The notes beneath the pieces were generated by a model. It worked only from the letters and a program-made list of their open reading frames with translations. It was not told the DNA's origin and did not search any database. Shown here in pieces: positions 1 through 6,662 of a stretch of 33,065 nucleotides of DNA. Both the position numbers and the translations under genes were made by a program. Positions within the stretch are counted from its first letter, which is position 1. Every line of letters begins with the position of its first letter. The DNA lies in the NCBI GenBank assembly GCA_016182965.1, contig JACPFM010000183.1:1-33065 (forward strand), given 5' to 3'. Origin of the DNA: Deltaproteobacteria bacterium. Lineage in GTDB: Bacteria > Myxococcota_A > Polyangia > Polyangiales > JADJMO01.

Positions 1-885
1 CCCGCGCCGGCTCCCGCGCCCGCGCCGGCTCCCGCGCCGGCGCCTGTTGCGGCTCCGGCCCCTGCGCCCCGACCGTCGGCGCCAGCCCCCGCGCCGGCCC
101 CCGTCGCCGCGGCGCCCGCCGTCTCCACGACGCCGTGCCCGACGTGCGGGCACCCGAACCCGCCCGGCAACAAGTTCTGTGCCTCGTGCGGCACGGTGCT
201 GTCGGCTGCGGCGCCGCCCGCGGCCGCCGCGATGCCCGCCGTCGCCGGCGGTCCGAGCACCGCGACGCTCACCGCGCTCCGCGCCGACGGCAGCGACGCC
301 GGCACCTTCCAGCTGCCCGGCGGCGCCACCGTCATCGGCCGCGATCTCGGGGGCATCTTCGGCGGCGACAGCTACCTCTCGCCGAAGCACGCGACGTTCA
401 AGGTGCAGGGCGGTCGCGTCACCGTCCGCGACGAGAGCTCGCTCAACGGCGTCTACCTCCGGATCGCGCGCGACACGCCGATCGAGCTCAAGGCGGGCGA
501 CATCTTCCGCATCGGCCAGGAGATCATCCGGTTCGAGCGCCTCGCGCCCCCCACGCCGAGCTCCGACGGGGTCGAGCGAATGGGCAGCCCGGCCGACGGG
601 ATCATCGGGCGGCTGTCGCTGGTCACCGGCCGCGACACCACCGGCAACGCGTTCATCATCCCCGCGCACGGCATCCACCTCGGTCGCGAGCGCGGCGACG
701 TGATCTTCCCCGAGGACGGCTACGTCTCCGGTCTGCACTGCCGCGTGGCGGCCGAGGCCGGTCGCGTGTTCCTCACCGATCTCGGCTCGTCCAACGGCAC
801 GTACGTGCGCCTCAATGACGAGCAGGAGGTCCGCTCCGGCGACATCCTGCTGATGGGCCAGCAGCTGTTCCGCGTCGGCCTCTGA
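1..885 (+). CDS. Zinc-ribbon, double FHA-domain protein (5' end outside window)
   Basis: The frame is open from base 1, so the N-terminus lies upstream; 294 residues are visible. The first ~40 are a Pro/Ala-rich linker coded by CCGGCG-type repeats. A zinc ribbon follows with Cys46, Cys49, Cys60 and Cys63 (CPTCG ... CASCG). Two FHA domains come next, at about residues 105-175 and 205-293. FHA1 has GRD, SPKHA and SSLNG. FHA2 has GRE, VSGLHC and the textbook LGSSNGTYV motif. FHA domains bind phosphothreonine peptides, so this is probably a cytoplasmic adaptor that reads Ser/Thr kinase signalling, which is abundant in myxobacteria. No catalytic domain is visible, but one could lie upstream. An internal ATG at 196 would remove the zinc ribbon and is not preferred. 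The domain call is firm; the partner kinase is unknown. Confidence 0.88.
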   Translation, partial: PAPAPAPAPAPAPAPVAAPAPAPRPSAPAPAPAPVAAAPAVSTTPCPTCGHPNPPGNKFCASCGTVLSAAAPPAAAAMPAVAGGPSTATLTALRADGSDAGTFQLPGGATVIGRDLGGIFGGDSYLSPKHATFKVQGGRVTVRDESSLNGVYLRIARDTPIELKAGDIFRIGQEIIRFERLAPPTPSSDGVERMGSPADGIIGRLSLVTGRDTTGNAFIIPAHGIHLGRERGDVIFPEDGYVSGLHCRVAAEAGRVFLTDLGSSNGTYVRLNDEQEVRSGDILLMGQQLFRVGL

Positions 886-970
886 ACCACCCCCGTTCAC
901 CACACCGCGCCGGCCGCGTGCGGGGGTCCGACCCCCGACCGGCCGGCGGTGCTACTCTCGAGCCTTCCGC

Positions 971-1384
971 ATGGCCGACCCGCAACCGTCCCGCCGCACG
1001 ATCCGTGTCGTCGCCGCGGTGATCCAGAAGAACGAGCGCTACCTCATCACGCAGCGCCGTCCCAACGCCGTGCTGCCCCTGCTGTGGGAGTTCCCGGGCG
1101 GCAGGGTCGAGGAGGGCGAGAGCGACGCCGAGGCCTTGCGTCGCGAGGTCCTCGAGCGGCTCGGCGTGGAGATCAAGGTGGGGCAGCTCATCTCTTTCGT
1201 GAGCCACCCGTACGAGCACTACACCGTTGATCTTCACCTTTACGAGTGCGAGCTCGAGTCCGAGAATTTGCAGGCGAAAGCGGTCAACGACTTCCAGTGG
1301 GTCACGTCGAGCGAGTTCGATCAGCACACGTTCACGCCGGCCGACGAGGCGTCGATGACCAAGCTCCTCGGAGTCACCGTATGA
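971..1384 (+). CDS. MutT-like Nudix protein with altered Nudix box
   Basis: A 137-residue single-domain Nudix protein of about MutT length. Family members hydrolyse nucleoside diphosphate-X compounds such as 8-oxo-dGTP. The beta strands around VVAAVIQKNERYLITQRR and the WEFPGGRVEEGE segment are typical of the 8-oxo-dGTPase branch. The Nudix box runs Gly44-x5-Glu50-x7-Arg58-Glu59-Val-Leu-Glu62-Arg63-Leu-Gly65-Val66. The second Glu of the usual EExG is Arg63; in E. coli MutT the equivalent Glu57 is a key metal ligand. Activity may therefore be reduced, changed or lost. The ATG at 971 has only a weak ribosome site. The TGA stop overlaps the ATG of the next gene (ATGA), which suggests translational coupling to the lipoprotein downstream. 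Family is sure; substrate is not. Confidence 0.85.
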   Translation: MADPQPSRRTIRVVAAVIQKNERYLITQRRPNAVLPLLWEFPGGRVEEGESDAEALRREVLERLGVEIKVGQLISFVSHPYEHYTVDLHLYECELESENLQAKAVNDFQWVTSSEFDQHTFTPADEASMTKLLGVTV

Positions 1385-1893
1385 AGTCCGTCGTGTTCGC
1401 GCTGTCCGTGTCGTTCACGTGCGCGCTCCTGGCGTGCACGCCCTCCGATCCGCCCGCGCAGTCCGCCGCGCCCGCGGCTCCGTCCGGGCTCGCAGCGGCC
1501 CCCAAGGCCAAGGGGCAGTCGTTCGGCAAGGCGATCGACGAGGCGACCCCGTACGTCGCGCTCGCCGACATCCTCAAGGACCCGAAGGCCTGGAGCGGTA
1601 AGAAGGTCCGCACGCGCGGCGAGGTCGTCGCCGTGTGCCAGAACGCCGGCTGCTGGTGCGATCTGCGCCCCGAAGGGGCGACCGCGGGCCTCGTCCCGAC
1701 CCACGTCACCATGCACGGGCACGCGTTCTTCCTCCCGAAGACGGCGAAGTCGAAGGTGGCCGAGGTCGAGGGCAACCTGGTCGTGCGCGAGCTGTCGCAG
1801 GGCGAGGTCGAGCACTTCAACTCCGAGGGTGCGTCGCTCACCGCGGGCACCCCGGTGGTCAACGTCGACGCGTTGGGCGTGACGCTGCTCTAG
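1381..1893 (+). CDS. DUF4920-like lipoprotein
   Basis: 170 residues. The N-terminus is a lipoprotein signal with lipobox LLAC (Cys19) followed by a Pro/Ala-rich spacer, so the mature protein should be anchored in the envelope. The rest resembles the DUF4920 family: an SFGKAI start, ILKDPKAWSGKKVRTRGEV, the Cys cluster VCQNAGCWCDL (three Cys), a HVTMHGHAFFLP segment and a VEGNLVVREL strand. The pattern suggests a small OB-like beta domain; the cysteines could bind metal or form a disulfide, which is inference. The function of the family is not known to me. The start is the ATG overlapping the Nudix stop; a longer frame exists upstream, but the signal peptide fixes this start. The next gene starts 3 bases after the TAG stop. 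Confidence 0.8.
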   Translation: MKSVVFALSVSFTCALLACTPSDPPAQSAAPAAPSGLAAAPKAKGQSFGKAIDEATPYVALADILKDPKAWSGKKVRTRGEVVAVCQNAGCWCDLRPEGATAGLVPTHVTMHGHAFFLPKTAKSKVAEVEGNLVVRELSQGEVEHFNSEGASLTAGTPVVNVDALGVTLL

Positions 1894-1896
1894 GCC

Positions 1897-2298
1897 ATGA
1901 CACCCGAGGCGCGATGGTCCGTCGGCGAGGCGACGATCCTTCGCACCGCGGCCATGATCCAGCTCGGCATGATGGGCTTCGGCCTCGTCGCGCCCGGACC
2001 GCTGTTCTCCGCCTGGGGCCTGCCGTTCGCCGAGCCGGCCACGTTCCTCCGGGTGGTGCTGGTCGCGTGGGGCGCGCTCGGCCTCGCGCTGCTGCGGGTG
2101 GTCCGGCTGCCGCGTGGCGAGGGCCGGCTGCTCGTCGAGACCATCGGGATCGTGAAGCTCGCCTTCGTGATGGTCGTCGTCGTCGACATCCTGGCTCGGA
2201 AGTTGCCCAGCCAGGCCGCGATCGGAGCGATCCTCGATCTGATCTTCGGCGTCGCGCTCTTCCGCGCGGGCCGGCGCCCCGTGCGTACCCCCTCATGA
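1897..2298 (+). CDS. Small integral membrane protein, unknown function
   Basis: 133 residues with about four hydrophobic segments: near residues 16-34 (MIQLGMMGFGLVAPGPLF), 48-66, 80-98 and 108-124. Basic residues lie between segments 2 and 3 and at the C-terminus (RAGRRPVRTPS). I recognise no family. It starts 3 bases after the lipoprotein stop, and its own TGA overlaps the ATG of the TPR/PEGA gene, so it sits in the middle of a tightly packed transcription unit. Third-position GC and reading continuity support a real gene. Confidence 0.7.
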   Translation: MTPEARWSVGEATILRTAAMIQLGMMGFGLVAPGPLFSAWGLPFAEPATFLRVVLVAWGALGLALLRVVRLPRGEGRLLVETIGIVKLAFVMVVVVDILARKLPSQAAIGAILDLIFGVALFRAGRRPVRTPS

Positions 2299-3746
2299 AA
2301 CCCGCCCCCGTCGGCATCGACATGACCTCCTGGAAACCCCGGTTCATGGCTCGGGTGGGCACCGCCGTTCTCGCAGCCGTCCTCGCCGCCGCGGCGTCGG
2401 GCGCCGCGTGGGCGCAGGCGCCCGTCGATCCGAAGGTCCAGGAGCACTTCCAGGCCGGCAACGACCTGTACCAGGAGGGCCGCTACAAAGACGCGCTCGC
2501 CGAGTACGACGCCGCCTACGAGATGTCGAAGAACTGGAAGATCCTGTTCAATCGAGGCCAGTGCCTGGTGATGCTCAAGCGGGAGCCCGACGCGGTCGTC
2601 TCCTTCGAGCAGTACCTGAAGGACGGCGGCGACCAGATCCCGCCCGATCGCCGCGCGCAGGTCGAGGCCGACCTCAAGAAGCTCAAGGCGCGCCTCGGCT
2701 CCATCGTGGTCAACGGCGCGCCGCCCGGCTCGCGCATCGACATCGACGGCTTCTTCGCCGGTCGCGCGCCCCTCGCGGGGCCGATCCCCGCCGGCTCCGG
2801 ATATCACGACGTGACGGTGACGCCGCCGGGCGGAAAGGGCGCCGTCGGCACGGTGAAGGTCAGCGCGGGCGAGAAGGTCTTCTTCGAGGTGCAAGTGGTG
2901 ACCGAGGGTGGTGGGGCGGCTGCCGCGCCCGCCCCGGCGTCGACACCCGCCGCGCCCGACGCGCCCCCGCCGCCGCCGGAGCTCCCTCCGCGCGCCCCGG
3001 GAGGCCTCGTCGCACCGGCCTTCGAGCTCAGCGCGGCGCTCGGCGTCGCCATCCCGACGCCGGACTATCGCTACGGAAAGCGCCAGGGCCTCGGCTCGTT
3101 CGAGCTCGGCGCGTCCTGGCGGGCCAGCGGATTCTGGGAGATCGGGTTGTTCGGCGGCGTGGCCACGGGCCGCTACGGCGTTGAAAACGGCGCGCTGCGG
3201 ACCGACGCCGCACCCGACCTGAGCTCGTCGAGGGTCAACATCGACACGAATGCCGACTACTCGTCCCGCATCATAGGTGTCCGTGCGCGGATGCACCTCG
3301 TGCGAACCAGGCGCGTCGACGGCTGGTTCGGCGTCGATCTCGGCGCGTGGTCCGAGGTCTGGCGATTCACCGGCCCGCAGGCCTTCGAGTACCGCGCCGA
3401 CTCGGTCGCCTTCGGGCTCGGCTTCGGCTTCGACGTGCCGCTCTCGCGCAACTGGGCAGCAGGTTTCGCCGCGCGCTTCCTCGCCGCGAGCGCGAGCAAC
3501 GGCCGGCGGGAGTCGTGCGATGCGAGGAGCATCCAGTGCAACTCGGCGTATCTACCGGGCGAAGGGGCGGGCGACGGCGTTCCGCAGTCGACTTCGCGCG
3601 GGTTCTTCGATCTCGGCCTGCGCCTGGTCTACTCGATCCCGCTCGGCGGGCCCGAGCCCAAGCCCGCCGCGCCCGCGCCGGCCCCGGCGCCGGTTCGGGA
3701 GTCGGCGGGGGCAGGGTCGTTGCTGAGCACGCCCCGCATCTGGTAG
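2295..3746 (+). CDS. TPR/PEGA envelope protein with C-terminal beta-barrel-like domain
   Basis: 483 residues from the ATG that overlaps the previous stop; in-frame ATGs at 2322 and 2346 also give good signal peptides and one of them may be the real start. A signal peptide ends near AWA-QA (residue 40). Two TPR-like helical hairpins follow (about residues 47-112, with FQAGNDLYQEGRYKDALAEY and LFNRGQCLVMLK). A PEGA-like domain comes next (about 135-210: GSIVVNGAPPGSRIDIDG, then a GYHDVTV strand), then a Pro/Ala linker. A ~215-residue C-terminal region of alternating beta strands is glycine- and aromatic-rich like small outer-membrane barrels, and ends in a second Pro/Ala tail. This layout is common in myxobacteria. 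A periplasmic or outer-membrane place is inferred; the task is unknown. Confidence 0.8.
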   Translation: MKPAPVGIDMTSWKPRFMARVGTAVLAAVLAAAASGAAWAQAPVDPKVQEHFQAGNDLYQEGRYKDALAEYDAAYEMSKNWKILFNRGQCLVMLKREPDAVVSFEQYLKDGGDQIPPDRRAQVEADLKKLKARLGSIVVNGAPPGSRIDIDGFFAGRAPLAGPIPAGSGYHDVTVTPPGGKGAVGTVKVSAGEKVFFEVQVVTEGGGAAAAPAPASTPAAPDAPPPPPELPPRAPGGLVAPAFELSAALGVAIPTPDYRYGKRQGLGSFELGASWRASGFWEIGLFGGVATGRYGVENGALRTDAAPDLSSSRVNIDTNADYSSRIIGVRARMHLVRTRRVDGWFGVDLGAWSEVWRFTGPQAFEYRADSVAFGLGFGFDVPLSRNWAAGFAARFLAASASNGRRESCDARSIQCNSAYLPGEGAGDGVPQSTSRGFFDLGLRLVYSIPLGGPEPKPAAPAPAPAPVRESAGAGSLLSTPRIW

Positions 3747-3775
3747 GACGAGAAGCGTTCTTGGAGGTCCATTTC

Positions 3776-4519
3776 ATGCGTTCGGCCCGTACGGCGGCCA
3801 AGCCGTCCCTGCTCCACAAGCCCCTCGGCGTCGCGCTCGCGCTCGCGTTGGGGGCCGCAGTGTGCACGTCGTCCGGCGGCGCATCGGCAGCGTCCGACGT
3901 GTCCAACACCGGCAAGGGCATCGCCGGCGGCGCGCTGCTCGGCGGAGAGGTCGGCTTCCTCGGCCTGGCCGCGGCCGGCGCGCAGAAGGGCTGGCTCTAC
4001 TACACGATCCCGCCGCTCCTCGCGATCGGCGGCGGCGTCGGCGGCTACTACATCGAGAAGGACGCGGCGCCCGAGGTGCCGCTCTACATGCTCGCCGGCG
4101 GGATGGCCCTGGTGATCCCGACGATCGTCGTCACGCTGAGCGCCACGACCTATCGCCCGGGCAGCGAGGACTCCACGCCCTCCGACGCCACGCCGGCCGA
4201 TGGCACGGCGACGGTGACCGTCGGCGGCTCGACCGGCGAGTCGACCGGCACCGGCAGCCCTTCGGCGCCGCCCGCGGGCGCCGGCGGCGGCAGCACCGGC
4301 ACCAGCCCGCCGACGCCGATGAAGCACAAGCCCTCGCCGACGTCGCTGCGCACGCCGCCGCGCTCCTTCGCGCTCGTCAGCTACGACTCGTTCGGCACGC
4401 TGCGCCTCGGCCTCCCGGTCGTCGCCTTCAAGCCCGCGTACACGCAGCTCGAGGTCGCCAAGTACGGCCTCACGCAGCGCTACGAGGTGCACGCGCCGAT
4501 CGTCGACGTCGCGTTCTGA
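3776..4519 (+). CDS. Secreted or membrane protein, unknown function
   Basis: 247 residues. The start is supported by GGAGG at 3763-3767, eight bases before the ATG. An N-terminal signal-like segment (about residues 18-40) is followed by glycine-rich hydrophobic stretches (about 48-66, 72-90 and 103-122), then a Ser/Thr/Gly/Pro low-complexity linker (about 127-190), and a ~60-residue C-terminal domain with VSYDSFGTLRLGLPVVAF. I recognise no family. The separate ribosome site suggests its own translation start although it follows the TPR/PEGA gene by only 29 bases. Confidence 0.65.
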   Translation: MRSARTAAKPSLLHKPLGVALALALGAAVCTSSGGASAASDVSNTGKGIAGGALLGGEVGFLGLAAAGAQKGWLYYTIPPLLAIGGGVGGYYIEKDAAPEVPLYMLAGGMALVIPTIVVTLSATTYRPGSEDSTPSDATPADGTATVTVGGSTGESTGTGSPSAPPAGAGGGSTGTSPPTPMKHKPSPTSLRTPPRSFALVSYDSFGTLRLGLPVVAFKPAYTQLEVAKYGLTQRYEVHAPIVDVAF

Positions 4520-4523
4520 CGGA

Positions 4524-4778
4524 GTCGTCAGTCGTCAGTCGTCAGTCGTCAGTCGCAGAGAGCCTGAATCTTCCGTCGAGCTTGGTCGAAGGTCGAAAGG
4601 TCGAAGGTCGAACCAGGGGGGGAGCCCCTGGAACCCCGTGGCGACGGGCCTTCGATTCGACCTTCGACGTTCGACCTCGTGACCATGCCGGTCCGATTGC
4701 TTCACTTGCGCTCACTCGTCGCTCTCTCTTCTCGAGCTGACGACTGACGACTGACGACTGACGACTGACTGACTGACG
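4524..4778. repeat. Composite inverted repeat (large nested hairpin element)
   Basis: This fills most of the 355-base gene-free stretch 4520-4874. The left outer arm is heptamer GTCGTCA x4 plus a variant (4524-4558). The right outer arm has the exact complement, TGACGAC x4 (4738-4765), then TGAC repeats. Inside lie an inner left arm of GGTCGAA units (4584-4614) and an inner right arm of TTCGACC-type units (about 4650-4678). The centre is a perfect small hairpin, CCAGGGG/CCCCTGG (4613-4631). The whole could fold into one long nested stem. It may act as terminator or spacer between genes or be a non-autonomous repeat element; this is inference. Bases 4779-4874 show no clear feature apart from a GAGGAG ribosome-site-like stretch before the next gene. 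Confidence 0.8.
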
Positions 4779-4874
4779 CGAGCAGCGAGACGCCGGAAGG
4801 CCGAGAGTCGCGCCCGACCATCGAGACTGTAAGTTGGCCCGTCGTCTCGCTTCGGGCGAGGAGCGTCGGGCACG

Positions 4875-6602
4875 ATGTCCCTGTCGCGTCGTCTCGGTGC
4901 GTTCGCGTGCGGAGCGGTGTTGGTCGGCTGCGCGGCGGAGCCGCCGCCGACCACGCTGACGGTCTCCGGCGTCGAGCCGCGCGAGGTCGACATCGGCGAT
5001 CGCATCGAGATCAGCGGCGGCGGCTTCCCCACGCGCAAGACGGCGCGGATCATCTTCCGCGGCACCGTGCACCGCGCCGGCATCCCCGGCGAGCCGGTCG
5101 CGGCGGCGATCGAGGTGGAGTCCCGCAGCGAGGGCCGCCTCGAGATCCCGGTCGACGGCGCGCTCGCCGACCGCTTCGCGGCGACCGGCGACGCGGGCCA
5201 CGCCACCTTCCGCGGCGACGTCACCGTGACCTTCGCGCCCGGCGAGCCCGGCGCGGCGGCGCTCGCCGGCAAGGCGACCGGCGTGGTGCTCGACGTGCGC
5301 GGCGGTCGCTCGGCGAAGCCGGAGCGGCGCGAGCAGCTCGCCAAGAGCGCGCTCGATCAGCTCGGGATCGAGATCGGCGGCGTCGCCGCCGCCTCCGGTG
5401 GGCTGGTCGTCGGCGCGGTGCGCTCCGGATCGCCCGCGTCGGGGGCCGGGCTCCTCCCCAACGACGTGATCCTCGACTTCGACGGCGTGCGCGTCGGCGC
5501 CGTCGCCGACCTCGTGCCCTCGGGCGACGAGGTCGCCATGGTCAACGTGCGGCGCACCGAGGGCGGCGAGCTGCGCACGATCGCCATCCCGCTCGACGGC
5601 GTCGCCCGTCGCGTGCCGAAGACCTTCGCGTTCGCCGGTTCGCTGGTCGGCGCCGCGTCCTTGCTGCTGCTCCTCGCCATGCGCCGTCCGTCGGCGACCG
5701 CGGCGATCGTCGAGCGACGAATCGCCGTGCGCGTGCGGGCGCTCGCCGAGCGACGCGGCGCGCGGCTGCGCGAGGGGTGGCGTGCAGCGCTCTCGGTGCT
5801 CGCCGGAGAGCGCGCCTTCCGCCCCTCGCTCGACGCGGTGCTGTTCACCGGCGCGGTCGCGCTCGTCGGGTGCGCGGCGCCGATGCTCGCCCCCGATCTC
5901 GACGCGGCGACGCTCTCGCTCGCCGCCATCGCCGGCGCGTCGGCGTTGGCCCTCACGGGCGGCGCGAGCGTCGGGGTCGCCGCGACGCACGGCGCCGGGG
6001 CGCTGGCGATCGCCTCTTCGGTGATCACGAGCGGATCGTTCCGGATGTCCGACGTGCTGCGCGCGCAAGGCGCGGCGCCGTGGGAGTGGCTCGCCTTCCG
6101 CTCGCCGGCCACGCTGCTCGCGGCGTCGGTGTGGATCGTCGCCGCGGCCTCGGTCGGCGCCTCGTCCACCGCATCGAAGGCGCGCCCGAGCGAACGCGGC
6201 GCCGTGGCGGTCGCGGCCGCGCTGGTCGCGGTGTTCTTCTTCGGCGGCTGGCGCGTACCCGGCGCGCGGGCCATCGAGCACCAGGGCTGGTCGCTCGCGG
6301 CGATCGGCGCCGCCATCTTCGTCGCCAAGGCGTGGCTCGCCGCGCTCGCCATCGACGTGGTGCGCGCGCTGCTGCCCATCGTGCACGCCCACGGGCGCGG
6401 CCCGCGCATGCTCGTCCCGGCGGCCCTGCTCGGCCCCGTCCTGTCGATCGCGTGGACGATGGCCCAGCCGAGCGTCGGCGTCGTCCGCGCCGTGGCCCTC
6501 GCCACTTTCGGCGCCATCGCCGTGATGGTCACCTGGGGCGCGATCCGCCTCGTCTCTTGCATCGAGCGGATCGGCGCCGGGCACCTCGACCCGAACGCGT
6601 GA
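4875..6602 (+). CDS. NuoH-like membrane protein with lipobox, TIG and PDZ domains
   Basis: 575 residues. The N-terminus looks like a lipoprotein signal (LVGC, Cys19). A TIG/IPT-like beta domain follows (about 28-125, LTVSGVEPREVDIGDRIEISGGGF), then a PDZ-like domain (about 160-243, GLVVGAVRSGSPASGAGLLPNDVI). From about residue 250 there are roughly eight membrane segments that track NuoH of Complex I: VERRIAV (280-285) for the GERRLLG region, SGSFRMSDVLRAQ (386-398) for AGSFNMTDIVNSQ, and VFFFGGWRVP (453-462) for LFFGGWQGP. The Glu-rich quinone loop of NuoH (PFDQPEAEQEL) is replaced by a short Ser/Ala/Lys segment, and the Glu157 position is Gly373. Quinone reduction is therefore unlikely. It is the first gene of a three-gene set with NuoL- and NuoM-like proteins. 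Homology is read by eye; function unknown. Confidence 0.72.
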   Translation: MSLSRRLGAFACGAVLVGCAAEPPPTTLTVSGVEPREVDIGDRIEISGGGFPTRKTARIIFRGTVHRAGIPGEPVAAAIEVESRSEGRLEIPVDGALADRFAATGDAGHATFRGDVTVTFAPGEPGAAALAGKATGVVLDVRGGRSAKPERREQLAKSALDQLGIEIGGVAAASGGLVVGAVRSGSPASGAGLLPNDVILDFDGVRVGAVADLVPSGDEVAMVNVRRTEGGELRTIAIPLDGVARRVPKTFAFAGSLVGAASLLLLLAMRRPSATAAIVERRIAVRVRALAERRGARLREGWRAALSVLAGERAFRPSLDAVLFTGAVALVGCAAPMLAPDLDAATLSLAAIAGASALALTGGASVGVAATHGAGALAIASSVITSGSFRMSDVLRAQGAAPWEWLAFRSPATLLAASVWIVAAASVGASSTASKARPSERGAVAVAAALVAVFFFGGWRVPGARAIEHQGWSLAAIGAAIFVAKAWLAALAIDVVRALLPIVHAHGRGPRMLVPAALLGPVLSIAWTMAQPSVGVVRAVALATFGAIAVMVTWGAIRLVSCIERIGAGHLDPNA

Positions 6603-6662
6603 GCGGCTTGACCCTCGGCCGGGCGGACGCCTAAGGTCCGGGCCCGCCAGCGCGGAGCCGCG

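Noticed and set aside
1..120. Tandem repeat locus at the window start
   Set aside because: The CCGGCG-rich repeats simply code the Pro/Ala linker of the FHA protein; nothing else supports a separate element.
4524..4778. CRISPR array
   Set aside because: The heptamers are directly adjacent with no spacers, and the two halves are inverted to each other.
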